64,000 nt of DNA from Clostridia bacterium (GTDB lineage Bacteria > Bacillota > Clostridia > UBA1381): assembly GCA_017935675.1 (NCBI GenBank), contig JAGBHE010000076.1:1-64000 (forward strand), given 5' to 3'. The notes beneath the pieces are model-generated. The model was given only the letters and a program-made list of their open reading frames with translations, did no database searches and was not told the origin of the DNA. Both the position numbers and the translations under genes were made by a program. This document shows positions 53,051-61,983 of this stretch, in pieces (the first letter of the stretch is position 1; the number at the start of each line of letters is the position of its first letter).

Positions 53051-54475
53051 ATGAAAAAAACATATGTAACAACAATGCCAGATCAGGTAGGAGCTTTTCT
53101 GAAGGCAAGCAAGTGCTTTGCGGAGCTTGGAATCAATATCACCCGCACAAGCTATAACAAAGCGATTGATTCACACACCTTCTTTATTGAGGCGGAGGGT
53201 ACAGGTGAGCAGCTTAAGGCAGCTGATGAGGAGCTTAAACGTATAGGATATATTCAAGGCGGCAGCAGCGTACCAAGGGTGCTTCTTATTGAGCTGCAGC
53301 TAAAGGATGTTCCCGGCTCGGTCACAAAAATACTTGAACTTATTCTCTCATACAGCTTTAATATATCATATATCAGCTCTCATCAGAACGATACAGGCTA
53401 TCAGTTTCTCAAGGTAGGGCTTCTTTCCGATGATGATAATAAAATAAAAACCTTCCTCGATGAAGCGGCCAAGCTTTGCACGGTGCGCGTTATTGACTAT
53501 AATACAAGAGAGAGAAACTATGACAACAGTATTTTCTATAACTCCTTTGCCGACGGTCTTGCAAAGCTTGCGGGTCTTCCCGACAAGGCAAGAGACGAGC
53601 TTGTAATCAACACCAATCTTGCAATGCAGGCAATAGACGAGCGGGGCGATTCACCGTTTATGACCTTTGACTGCATACGGCAATTCACAGAGCATATAGC
53701 TGCCTACAGAAAGGACGCATTTGTGCCGAGGATAACCTGGCACACCGTATCCCCCAAAACCGACCTGGTTGTTATAGAACCGCCGTGCGGCAGTAACACA
53801 ATGATTTTAAAAAGCGGCAAAGAATATCTTTTTATCGATACCGGCTACGCCTGCTACGGAGTTGAAATGCAGAAAATATTCAGACGTATTTTCCCGGATT
53901 TTGACGATGGCAGCAAGAAAGCTCTTATCACACATGCGGATGTTGACCATTGCGGACTGCTCCCTCTTTTCAGCACAATTTATATGAGCCGTGAAAGCTT
54001 TGAGAGCCTGTCCTCCGAATTCGGACACAAGCGCGGCCTCAGGGAAAATAATCCGGAGCATGAGCCTTATGTTCATATATGCAAGCTCATCACCTCATAT
54101 ATTCCTCCGAACCCCAATACGGCGCGGATTATAAGCGAGCTTCCCGAAAATGCCGACAGCCCCGTAACGGAAACGGGAGCACTTGATTTCGGAGATATGC
54201 ATTTTACGGTTTTCCAAGGTCTCGGCGGTCATTTGCCGGGAGAAATCATTCTTGCGGATTTTGAAAATAAGATCGCATTTACAGGTGATATTTTTATAAA
54301 CCTCCGCGGTCTGACGCCGGAACAGGAACAATATAACCGCTATGCGCCCACACTTATGTCTACGGTTGACACCGACCGCATTTTGGCGGCAAAGGAGCGC
54401 GCCTGGATTAAAAAAACCTTCTCCGCCGGAGACTGGCGCGTTTTCGGCTCTCACGGCGCAATGTGTAAAATGTAA
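53051..54475 (+). CDS. ACT-domain/metallo-beta-lactamase-fold fusion protein
   Basis: 474 aa. Residues 1-150 form two ACT-like units (MPDQVGAFLKASKCFAELGINI; LKDVPGSVTKILELILSYSFNISYI), usually amino-acid-binding regulatory domains. Residues about 225-474 are a metallo-beta-lactamase fold: YLFIDTGYACYG, THADVDHCG, GLGGHLPGEIIL, IAFTGDIF and GSHG. The usual HxHxDH metal motif reads HADVDH, with Asp in place of the second His. Such enzymes hydrolyse thioesters, phosphodiesters or reduce oxygen; this combination has no function I can name. AAGGA precedes the ATG; it follows the subtilase gene by 51 bases. Confidence 0.8.
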   Translation: MKKTYVTTMPDQVGAFLKASKCFAELGINITRTSYNKAIDSHTFFIEAEGTGEQLKAADEELKRIGYIQGGSSVPRVLLIELQLKDVPGSVTKILELILSYSFNISYISSHQNDTGYQFLKVGLLSDDDNKIKTFLDEAAKLCTVRVIDYNTRERNYDNSIFYNSFADGLAKLAGLPDKARDELVINTNLAMQAIDERGDSPFMTFDCIRQFTEHIAAYRKDAFVPRITWHTVSPKTDLVVIEPPCGSNTMILKSGKEYLFIDTGYACYGVEMQKIFRRIFPDFDDGSKKALITHADVDHCGLLPLFSTIYMSRESFESLSSEFGHKRGLRENNPEHEPYVHICKLITSYIPPNPNTARIISELPENADSPVTETGALDFGDMHFTVFQGLGGHLPGEIILADFENKIAFTGDIFINLRGLTPEQEQYNRYAPTLMSTVDTDRILAAKERAWIKKTFSAGDWRVFGSHGAMCKM

Positions 54476-54620
54476 AATATCTTCCCTGTCAGGGTAAGAT
54501 TCAAGAAATTTCGGAAGTTTATTTTTTGCAGCAGCCAACCATTATGAATAATGAAGACTTAAGTTTTCCCCTGCCGATTATGCATTTTTCAACAAAATAA
54601 TATAAAATCGGTCAAACTAC

Positions 54621-54649
54621 TGGACAAACAGGAAAAAATATTATAAAAT
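54621..54649 (+). promoter_or_regulatory. Probable promoter of the Gfo/Idh/MocA gene
   Basis: TGGACA (54621-54626) and TAAAAT (54644-54649) with a 17-base spacer, about 25 bases before the start codon. Confidence 0.5.
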
Positions 54650-54673
54650 GCTTTATTCGGAAGGGTGATTGAT

Positions 54674-55681
54674 ATGAAGAAAATATACAATGTAGCTGTT
54701 ATAGGCTGCGGACATATGGGAGCTGTCCATCTTGATCATATATATTATAAAGAAAATGTAAATATAAGCTATATCTGCGACAAAAATTCAGACACGGCAA
54801 ACAGGCTGAAGAAAAAATACGGTGCCGGAAGAATTGAAACAGACCCGGAGAAATGTATTTCTGACCCATCGGTTGATATAGTTATAATTGCCACATATCC
54901 CTCAAGCCATCTTGAGCTTTTAAAGCTTTGCATTAAGCATAAAAAGCATGTAATATGTGAAAAGCCTATTACGCAGAACCTTGAGACAGGCATGGAATTC
55001 TGCAGGCTTGTCAAGGAAAATCCGGACTGCAAGGTTCTGATAGGTCATATCCTTCGCCACAACAAAACATATCAGAAGGTTGCGGAAATGATCCGCGGCG
55101 GGGCAATAGGCCGCCCTGTGCTTATGCGCATGACGCAGAATCATCACACGCTTTTATGGGAACGCTATAAGCATCTTATTGATGAAACCTCTCCGATTAT
55201 CGACTGCGGTGTTCATTATCTTGATGTTGCCCAGTGGTTTACGGGGGAAAAGATAACGGATGTAAGCGCCTTCGGAACATGCACGGAGCCGGGTCTTAAC
55301 CCCGGCAAATACAACTACGGAATCATTCATGCTAAAATGTCCGGCGGCAGCACCGCATTTTACGAGGCAGGCTGGGGAAATACCATAGCCTCCGATAACA
55401 CCAAGGAATTTATCGGTCCGAAAGGAAGAATAAAGCTGATTTTTCAGAAGGACAGATTCTCCAATCAGGAGGAGGGCGATCTGATTGAATATTATAAATA
55501 TCCGGAAAATGAATATATTTCTATAAACCTTCTTGCCGAACGTCAGCCAACGGACAGGCAGTTTGATTATCTGGTTTCAATGATTGAAGACGGTCTTCCC
55601 TCAGTACCGACAATAGACGAGGTTTTTGAAAGCTTCCGTCTGACCCTCGAATCCGACCGACAGATAAAAAACTCTTTTTAA
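54674..55681 (+). CDS. Gfo/Idh/MocA-family oxidoreductase
   Basis: About 335-aa NAD(P)-dependent sugar/inositol dehydrogenase-type protein. Rossmann motif VAVIGCGHMGAVH near the start, then VDIVIIATYPSSHLELLKLCIKHKKHVICEKPITQNLETG (about 73-112) with the catalytic EKP lysine, and SPIIDCGVHYLDVAQWFTG near 175, where Asp and His resemble the family catalytic pair. Members oxidise or reduce sugar ring carbons. GGAAGGG supports the ATG at 54674 rather than the GTG at 54665. A short GC-rich hairpin (GCCGGAAAG/CTTTCGGC) follows the stop. Substrate unknown. Confidence 0.92.
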   Translation: MKKIYNVAVIGCGHMGAVHLDHIYYKENVNISYICDKNSDTANRLKKKYGAGRIETDPEKCISDPSVDIVIIATYPSSHLELLKLCIKHKKHVICEKPITQNLETGMEFCRLVKENPDCKVLIGHILRHNKTYQKVAEMIRGGAIGRPVLMRMTQNHHTLLWERYKHLIDETSPIIDCGVHYLDVAQWFTGEKITDVSAFGTCTEPGLNPGKYNYGIIHAKMSGGSTAFYEAGWGNTIASDNTKEFIGPKGRIKLIFQKDRFSNQEEGDLIEYYKYPENEYISINLLAERQPTDRQFDYLVSMIEDGLPSVPTIDEVFESFRLTLESDRQIKNSF

Positions 55682-55764
55682 TGAATAAGCCGGAAAGGCC
55701 GCTTTCGGCGCAGACCGTTCAATAAAACAGACTCTGAGTTTTATCTAAGCTCGTTCATCCCCGG

Positions 55765-55853
55765 CAGGAGGTGCTGCTTAATGCAGCACCTCCTGTTTAA
55801 TCACCCGGGCCCGCCGCCTTAAGAGTTGGGGGGACATTAGCGCATAGTTATAT
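55765..55853 (+). mobile_element. Degenerate IS605-like palindromic element, copy C
   Basis: CAGGAGGTGCTGC (55765-55777) and GCAGCACCTCCTG (55783-55795) form a perfect 13-bp stem with TTAAT loop, followed by a decayed end block CCCGCCGCCTTAAGAG then GGGGGGACATTAGC...TAGTTATAT. The end block and the following TAG-TTATAT match copies A and B. The stem with its short T run may also terminate transcription. The rest of the gene-free stretch 55682-56019 holds only a small hairpin and the topA promoter. Confidence 0.6.
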
Positions 55854-55894
55854 GTTTAACTTTTAAATTTTTTTTTACATTTATAAAAAAACAT

Positions 55895-55923
55895 TTGACA
55901 TTTTTGCTTTTTTGTAGTATCTT
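55895..55923 (+). promoter_or_regulatory. Promoter of topA
   Basis: TTGACA (55895-55900) and TATCTT (55918-55923) with a 17-base spacer; the leader is about 90 bases. Confidence 0.7.
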
Positions 55924-56019
55924 ATTAAATAGAACCTTTCGGGAATAGAATTTTTAATAACGCATATATTGTATTGGACCGGAAATAATCCGGCAGCAAT
56001 AAAGAAAGGAAATGCTGAA

Positions 56020-58116
56020 ATGGCTAAGAAAAAACTGCTTATTGTTGAATCACCCTCAAAGGCGTCAACAATAAAAAAATACCTCGGCAGCGATTATACC
56101 GTTATGGCATCAGTGGGACATATAATCGACCTTCCGAAAAGTCAGCTCGGAGTTGACATAGACAATAATTTTGAACCGAAATACATCACCATACGCGGCA
56201 AAGGTCCCATACTGACCGATCTCAAGAAAGAGGCGGCAAAAGCGGATAAGGTTTATCTTGCAACCGACCCTGACCGCGAGGGAGAGGCAATTAGCTGGCA
56301 TCTTGCAAACACACTTAAAATAGATGCTTCTTCCCCCTGCCGTGTCACCTTTAATGAAATCACAAAAACAGCTGTAAAGGCAGCTGTCAGAGAACCGAAG
56401 CCCATTAATATGGATCTTGTAAACGCGCAGCAGGCAAGACGTGTGCTGGACAGAATAGTAGGCTATAAAATAAGCCCTATACTCTGGGAAAAAATAAAAA
56501 AGGGCCTCAGCGCAGGCCGCGTACAGTCGGCGGCGCTCAAAATGGTATGCGACCGCGAGGAGGAAATAATAAATTTTGTCCCCGAGGAATACTGGAGCGT
56601 AACCGCAGAATGCATGGCGGGCAAAAAGGGCTTTTCCGCAAAGTACTACGGCGAGATGGGAAAGGAAACAAAGCTTCCGGACAAGGCCTCGGCATACGCC
56701 GTTTTAAATGATGTCAAAGACGCGCAGCTGCTTGTGGAAGCAGTCAAGCGCAGCACATCAAAAAGAAATCCCCAGCCTCCGTTTACAACAAGTACACTGC
56801 AGCAGGACGCATCAAGAAAAATTAATTTTTCAACCTCAAAAACCATGCAGATTGCCCAGCAGCTTTATGAGGGAATAAGTCTCGGAGGCAGCCTCGGAAC
56901 CGTAGGTCTTATAACATATATGAGAACAGATTCGCTCAGAATTTCCGCAGAGGCACAGAAGGAAGCGGTGGATTACCTCACCCGTGAATACGGCAGTGAA
57001 TATGTAAATCCAAGACAATACAAAACGCGCAGCGGTGCACAGGACGCTCATGAAGCAATAAGACCCACCTCAGTCGGTATTGTCCCGGCTTCCGTTAAAA
57101 ACAAGCTTACTCCGGATCAGTATAAGCTTTACAAGCTGATATGGGAACGCTTCGCCGCCAGTCAGATGGCACCGGCGGTATATGATACAATGCAGATCAG
57201 CATCGCCTCCGGAACCCATACCTTCCGCGCTTCAGGCTCATCGCTTAAATTCAAAGGCTATACGGCTGTTTATATAGAGGGTACCGACGAAAAAAATGAA
57301 AAAGAAAAAATGCTGCCGCCTATGGAGGAGGGACAAAAGCTTACTGTCGCAGCCCTTACGCCAAAGCAGCATTTCACTCAGCCCCCCGCAAGATATACCG
57401 AGGCATCACTTGTAAAGGCCCTTGAGGAAAACGGGATAGGAAGGCCGTCAACATATGCCCCTACTCTTACAACAATTATTTCAAGAGGCTATGTCATTAA
57501 AAGCAAAAAGCTCCTTATGCCGACTGAGCTCGGCGAGGCGGTAAACGATATTATGCGCAATAATTTCGAGAAAATAGTCGATATAGGATTTACTGCCGGA
57601 ATGGAGGATAAGCTCGACCTTGTAGGCGAAGGAAAGCTTGAATGGCGGAAAATTCTCAAAGACTTTTATCCCGACTTCAGCGAAACTCTTGAGCAGGCAA
57701 AAATCAATGTTGAAAAAATAAAGATAAAGGACGAGGAATCCGATATTATATGTGAAAAATGCGGCAGACGCATGGTATACAAGTTAGGAAAGTTCGGAAA
57801 ATTTCTTGCATGTCCCGGATTTCCGGAATGTCAGAACACAAAGACAATACGGGAGGGTACAGGTGTAATGTGTCCTAAATGCGGCGGTGAAATACTGAAA
57901 AAGAAATCCCGCAGGGGCAAGGAATATTATGCCTGTGAGCATCTTCCGAAATGTGATTTTATGGCATGGGACGCGCCGGTAAAGGATAAAAAATGTCCGG
58001 AATGCGGCGGCATACTTCTCAGAAAAAAAGGCAGAAGAAGTAAAGTGTTCTGCATAAACGAGGACTGCGGCTATGAAAAAAGGCTGACCGCCGGGGAGGG
58101 CTCAGATGAAGATTAA
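56020..58116 (+). CDS. topA: DNA topoisomerase I
   Basis: About 698-aa type IA topoisomerase that relaxes negative supercoils. Toprim domain LLIVESPSKASTIKKYLG at the start and ATDPDREGEAISWHL near 75; active-site region LITYMRTDSLRIS near 290 with the catalytic tyrosine; IGRPSTYAPTLTTIISRGYV near 475. Three C4 zinc-ribbon units follow at the C-terminus (CEKCGRRMVY...CPGFPEC; CPKCGGEILK...CEHLPKC; CPECGGILLR...CINEDC). Normal family length. AGAAAGGAAATG supports MAKKKLLIVES; the frame is open 17 codons further upstream but without a better site. Overlaps trmFO. Confidence 0.97.
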   Translation: MAKKKLLIVESPSKASTIKKYLGSDYTVMASVGHIIDLPKSQLGVDIDNNFEPKYITIRGKGPILTDLKKEAAKADKVYLATDPDREGEAISWHLANTLKIDASSPCRVTFNEITKTAVKAAVREPKPINMDLVNAQQARRVLDRIVGYKISPILWEKIKKGLSAGRVQSAALKMVCDREEEIINFVPEEYWSVTAECMAGKKGFSAKYYGEMGKETKLPDKASAYAVLNDVKDAQLLVEAVKRSTSKRNPQPPFTTSTLQQDASRKINFSTSKTMQIAQQLYEGISLGGSLGTVGLITYMRTDSLRISAEAQKEAVDYLTREYGSEYVNPRQYKTRSGAQDAHEAIRPTSVGIVPASVKNKLTPDQYKLYKLIWERFAASQMAPAVYDTMQISIASGTHTFRASGSSLKFKGYTAVYIEGTDEKNEKEKMLPPMEEGQKLTVAALTPKQHFTQPPARYTEASLVKALEENGIGRPSTYAPTLTTIISRGYVIKSKKLLMPTELGEAVNDIMRNNFEKIVDIGFTAGMEDKLDLVGEGKLEWRKILKDFYPDFSETLEQAKINVEKIKIKDEESDIICEKCGRRMVYKLGKFGKFLACPGFPECQNTKTIREGTGVMCPKCGGEILKKKSRRGKEYYACEHLPKCDFMAWDAPVKDKKCPECGGILLRKKGRRSKVFCINEDCGYEKRLTAGEGSDED

Positions 58117-59428
58117 GGTCGTAGGCGCGGGGCTTGCCGGATGTGAAGCCGCGCTCCAGCTGGCAGGAGCCGGATTATCCGTTGAGCTATGGGATATGAA
58201 GCCTGAAAAATACACTCCTGCCCATTCAAGTCCTGACTTTGCGGAGCTTGTATGTTCAAATTCCCTGAAGGCTGACCGTATAGAGAATGCCTGTGGGCTT
58301 CTTAAAGAGGAAATGCGGCTTTTCGGCTCGGTTATGATGGAAGCGGCAGACGCTGCACGCGTTCCGGCAGGAGGCGCTCTCGCTGTAGACAGAGAAATTT
58401 TTTCCTCATATATCACAAAAAAAATCCGCGATAACCCGAACATAGAAATAAAATGCGGTGAGGTCACAAAAATAAACACCGACGAATACACCGTAATTTC
58501 CACCGGTCCGCTGACCTCGGGCACACTTTTTGAGGAAATAACAAAAATAACGGGAGCCGAATACCTGTCATTTTATGACGCGGCGGCACCTGTGGTAACA
58601 AGAGACAGTATTGACTTTGAAAAGGTGTTTTTCGCCGCCCGGTACAATAAAGGTACGGCAGACTATATAAACTGTCCCATGACTCGGGAGGAATATGAAG
58701 CGTTTTATAACGCACTAATAACGGCGGAATGTGCCAAGCTCCGCGATTTTGAAAACCTTACCGTTTTTGAGGGCTGTATGCCGGTAGAGGTTATGGCGCG
58801 CCGCGGAATAAAAACCCTTACCTTCGGCCCGTTAAAGCCGGTGGGACTTGTAAATCCCGCAACAGGGCGCGATGACAGCTATGCCGTTGTGCAGCTGCGG
58901 CAGGATAACCGGGAGGGCAGCCTCTATAATCTTGTGGGATTTCAGACAAATCTTAAATTTCCCGAACAAAAACGGGTTTTCAGAATGATTCCCGGGCTTG
59001 AAAACGCTGAATTTGTCAGATATGGGGTTATGCACAGAAACACCTTTATTCAATCGCCCCGTGTGCTTGACAGCCTGTACAGATGCAAAAAATATCCGAA
59101 GCTGTTTTTTGCAGGTCAGATAACAGGTGTTGAAGGCTATGTGGAATCAGCGTCGTCAGGGCTTATGGCAGGATATAACCTCGCCCGGCTGATACAAGGG
59201 AAAAAACCTCTTTATCCCGTCAGGGAAACATGCATCGGCGCGCTTGCACTGTATGTCACCGACAGCTCTTTATCAAGGCTTGAGCCAATGAACGCCAACT
59301 TCGGAATAATCAAGGGACTTGATGAACGCATTAAAAACAAGCAGGAGCGTTATGCACGAATTGCACACCGCGCACTTGATACACTGAAACAAAGCTTAAC
59401 TGAAACGGAGGAAACAAACAATGAATAA
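58106..59428 (+). CDS. trmFO: Methylenetetrahydrofolate-tRNA-(uracil54-C5)-methyltransferase TrmFO
   Basis: 440-aa FAD/folate-dependent tRNA methyltransferase making ribothymidine at U54. FAD motif VVGAGLAGCEAALQLAGAGL at residues 4-23; SPDFAELVCSNSLKAD near 43; YINCPMTREEYEAFYNAL near 190; CMPVEVMARRGIKTLTFGPLKPVGL near 225; and FFAGQITGVEGYVESASSGLMAGYNLAR near 335. Length and motifs are typical. The topA-trmFO order is a Firmicutes hallmark. Start overlaps topA by 11 bases, with GGGAGGG in the topA coding end. Confidence 0.97.
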   Translation: MKIKVVGAGLAGCEAALQLAGAGLSVELWDMKPEKYTPAHSSPDFAELVCSNSLKADRIENACGLLKEEMRLFGSVMMEAADAARVPAGGALAVDREIFSSYITKKIRDNPNIEIKCGEVTKINTDEYTVISTGPLTSGTLFEEITKITGAEYLSFYDAAAPVVTRDSIDFEKVFFAARYNKGTADYINCPMTREEYEAFYNALITAECAKLRDFENLTVFEGCMPVEVMARRGIKTLTFGPLKPVGLVNPATGRDDSYAVVQLRQDNREGSLYNLVGFQTNLKFPEQKRVFRMIPGLENAEFVRYGVMHRNTFIQSPRVLDSLYRCKKYPKLFFAGQITGVEGYVESASSGLMAGYNLARLIQGKKPLYPVRETCIGALALYVTDSSLSRLEPMNANFGIIKGLDERIKNKQERYARIAHRALDTLKQSLTETEETNNE

Positions 59429-59978
59429 AAAGAAAATCATAATAGCAGCAGCGGCCGTTATTATAGCAGCCGCAGCCATAATTGCGGTTGTTTTCACTTC
59501 ATCCGCACCTGATAAGAATAATTCCGGAAAAAACCCGTCATCATCGCAGAGCACCGCGCCGTCGGAAAATGCCCCGGAGCAAGCAACACCCGGGCAGTCA
59601 CCGTCAGAAAGCACACAAAAAAGCGACACCGAAGCGCCGGCAAAAACAGAAGCGCCGGCAGCGGGCAGCAGCACCGAAAAGCAGACGGCAGAGCCTGAAG
59701 AAAAGGTTGCCCCGACATTTATGTACTTTGTAAATGATGAGCTTGAGAAGGAAACCGAGGCAATGATTACCGAGCTGAAAAAAGAACATCCGGAGGTTGT
59801 ATTTGATATTAAAAATGTGGACAAAGACCCTGAGCTTCTTAAAAATTTCTCGTTGGTAGACGGAAAGCTCCCCTCGCTTATTATGCTTGATACGTCAAAC
59901 AACATATGCGGATTTGAGTTTTCATGTACGGACAAGTCAAAGCTTGAAGAAAATATAAAAAAGGCATTAGGTAATTAA
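59421..59978 (+). CDS. Membrane-anchored protein with thioredoxin-fold-like C-terminus
   Basis: 185 aa. One N-terminal transmembrane segment (KKIIIAAAAVIIAAAAIIAVVF) precedes a Ser/Pro/Ala/Glu/Thr-rich spacer (about 28-97), then a small alpha/beta domain (about 98-185: PTFMYFVNDELEKETEAMITELKKEHPEVVFDIKNVD, then KLPSLIMLDTSNNICGFEF) whose order and cis-proline-like LPSLIML resemble thioredoxin folds. There is no CXXC pair, so redox activity is unlikely in the usual sense. Predicted to be exported and anchored. GGAGG precedes the ATG, which overlaps trmFO by 8 bases. Function unknown. Confidence 0.7.
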   Translation: MNKKKIIIAAAAVIIAAAAIIAVVFTSSAPDKNNSGKNPSSSQSTAPSENAPEQATPGQSPSESTQKSDTEAPAKTEAPAAGSSTEKQTAEPEEKVAPTFMYFVNDELEKETEAMITELKKEHPEVVFDIKNVDKDPELLKNFSLVDGKLPSLIMLDTSNNICGFEFSCTDKSKLEENIKKALGN

Positions 59979-60042
59979 ATACATATTCATGCCTTGCGGA
60001 CTGACAAAGTTTTATTTATTTTTACTATTTTTGAATTTTATA

Positions 60043-60071
60043 TTGATTTTTTTTCCGGAATATGATAAAAT
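60043..60071 (+). promoter_or_regulatory. Promoter of rpsB-tsf
   Basis: TTGATT (60043-60048) and TAAAAT (60066-60071) with a 17-base spacer. The roughly 105-base leader can fold (GCCGC-TTTT-GCGGT inside a CCGG/CCGG stem at about 60105-60138), so ribosomal-protein autoregulation is possible. Confidence 0.65.
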
Positions 60072-60182
60072 AAAGCAGTATGAAAAGTACACACGCATTC
60101 TGATCCGGCAGGTGTTGCCGCTTTTGCGGTTCCGGCACGGACAAGACGGATGCGGAGGATTAAAAAACAGGAGGAACAAAAA

Positions 60183-60926
60183 ATGGCAAATGTAATTTCA
60201 ATGAAACAGCTTCTGGAGGCAGGTGTTCATTTCGGACATCAGACAAGAAGATGGAATCCTAAAATGGCTGAATATATATTCACCGAAAGAAACGGGATTT
60301 ACATCATAGACCTTCAGAAAACAGTTAAAAAGGTCGAGGAAGCTTATTATTTCGTAAGAGATATTGCTGAGCAGGGCGGTGAGGTTCTTTTTGTAGGAAC
60401 AAAAAAGCAGGCTCAGGATTCCATTAAGGAAGAGGCTGAGCGCGTTGGCATGTATTATGTAAACGCAAGATGGCTCGGCGGTATGCTCACAAACTTCAAG
60501 ACAATTCAGAAAAGAATCGAGAGACTTTCTCAGATTAACAAGATGGAGGAGGAAGGCACATTCGAGCTTCTCCCCAAGAAAGAGGTTATCAAGCTTAAGG
60601 CTCAGAGAGACAAGCTGGAAAAATACCTCGGCGGAATCAAGGAAATGAAAAACCTTCCCGCATGTATGTTTATCGTTGACCCCAGAAAAGAAAAGATAGC
60701 AATTGCAGAAGCTAAGAAGCTTGGTATTCCCGTTGTTGCGATTGTTGATACAAACTGCGACCCGGACGAGGTTGATTATGTAATTCCCGGTAACGATGAC
60801 GCAATACGCGCCGTTAAGCTTATAGCTTCTACCATTGCAAACGCCATAATAGAAGGCAGACAGGGTGAAGATGCTGCTGCCGCTGCGGAAGCTGAAGAGG
60901 CTGAGGAAGCCGAAACTGAGGAATAA
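60183..60926 (+). CDS. rpsB: 30S ribosomal protein S2
   Basis: 247 aa. The N-terminus [44 protein letters not shown] is diagnostic; [39 protein letters not shown] near 70 and [27 protein letters not shown] near 190 complete the fold. The C-terminal tail is Ala/Glu-rich ([14 protein letters not shown]), common in Clostridia. AGGAGG precedes MANVIS; the upstream frame extension is in the leader. tsf follows directly. Confidence 0.98.
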   Translation: MANVISMKQLLEAGVHFGHQTRRWNPKMAEYIFTERNGIYIIDLQKTVKKVEEAYYFVRDIAEQGGEVLFVGTKKQAQDSIKEEAERVGMYYVNARWLGGMLTNFKTIQKRIERLSQINKMEEEGTFELLPKKEVIKLKAQRDKLEKYLGGIKEMKNLPACMFIVDPRKEKIAIAEAKKLGIPVVAIVDTNCDPDEVDYVIPGNDDAIRAVKLIASTIANAIIEGRQGEDAAAAAEAEEAEEAETEE

Positions 60927-60951
60927 TTAATTAAACGGGAGGAAATGCACA

Positions 60952-61866
60952 ATGGCATTTACAGCTAAAGACGTAAAAGAATTAAGAGAAATCACAGGCT
61001 GCGGTATGATGGACTGCAAAAAGGCTCTTACCGAAGCTGACGGCGACAGAGAAAAAGCAATTGAAATTCTGAGAGAAAAGGGACTTGCAACAGCCGCTAA
61101 AAAGTCAGGAAGAATAGCAGCAGAGGGTATTGTAAAGTCATATATTTCAGCAGACAAAAAAATCGGCGTACTTGTTGAGGTTAACTCAGAAACGGATTTT
61201 GTTGCAAAGAATGATGAATTTCAGGAGTTTGTTGCCGCTGTTGCAAAGACTGTTGCAGAAACAAATCCTGCCGATGTTGAGGCTCTTAAGGCTACAGCCT
61301 GCGGAGACACAACAATAGGTGATATGCTTACAGAAAAGATTGCAAAAATCGGAGAAAACATGAATATCAGACGTTTTGCAAGAATTGAAACCGAAGGCGT
61401 TGTTGTTGATTATATCCATGCTGCCGGAAAAATCGGCGTACTGGTTGAGGCTGATGCCGCCGACAATGCTGAGGTTTGCGAATGCCTCAAAAACATTGCA
61501 ATGCAGATAGCTGCACTTAATCCGAAGTATCTTTCAAGCGATGATGTTCCCGAGGATTATAAGGAGCATGAAAAGGAAATTCTTATGGCTCAGGCAAAGA
61601 ATGATCCCAAAAATGCAAGCAAGCCGGAAGCAATTATCGAAAAGATGATAAGCGGAAGACTTGCAAAGGAGCTTAAGGAAGTATGTCTGCTTGAACAGGA
61701 ATATGTAAAGGCAGAAAACAAGGAATCGGTTGCAGGTTATCTTGCACAGGTTTCCAAGAGTGCCGGAAATATTGCCGTTAAGAGCTTCGCTCGCTTTGAA
61801 ACAGGCGAAGGTCTTGAAAAGAAGGAAGAAAACTTTGCAGATGAAGTTGCAAGCATGATTAAATAA
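60952..61866 (+). CDS. tsf: Elongation factor Ts
   Basis: 304 aa. N-terminal domain FTAKDVKELREITGCGMMDCKKALTEADGDREKAIEILREKGLA; core VEVNSETDFVAKNDEFQEFV near 80 and a second core repeat (IETEGVVVDYIHAAGKIGVLVEADA) near 147. Recycles EF-Tu from GDP to GTP form. GGGAGG precedes the ATG. Ends 25 bases before a terminator. Confidence 0.98.
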   Translation: MAFTAKDVKELREITGCGMMDCKKALTEADGDREKAIEILREKGLATAAKKSGRIAAEGIVKSYISADKKIGVLVEVNSETDFVAKNDEFQEFVAAVAKTVAETNPADVEALKATACGDTTIGDMLTEKIAKIGENMNIRRFARIETEGVVVDYIHAAGKIGVLVEADAADNAEVCECLKNIAMQIAALNPKYLSSDDVPEDYKEHEKEILMAQAKNDPKNASKPEAIIEKMISGRLAKELKEVCLLEQEYVKAENKESVAGYLAQVSKSAGNIAVKSFARFETGEGLEKKEENFADEVASMIK

Positions 61867-61890
61867 TCGTATTTTGCAGAATAAAAAAAC

Positions 61891-61930
61891 AGGGAACACG
61901 TAATTTCAATATATCTGTGTTCCCTTTTTT
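61891..61930 (+). terminator. Terminator after tsf
   Basis: AGGGAACAC (61891-61899) pairs with GTGTTCCCT (61917-61925) and is followed by TTTTTT. Confidence 0.9.
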
Positions 61931-61983
61931 GAACAAAAATATACGCTGCCGGACAATCGGTTTTAAAACAAGGAGGTTTTCAA

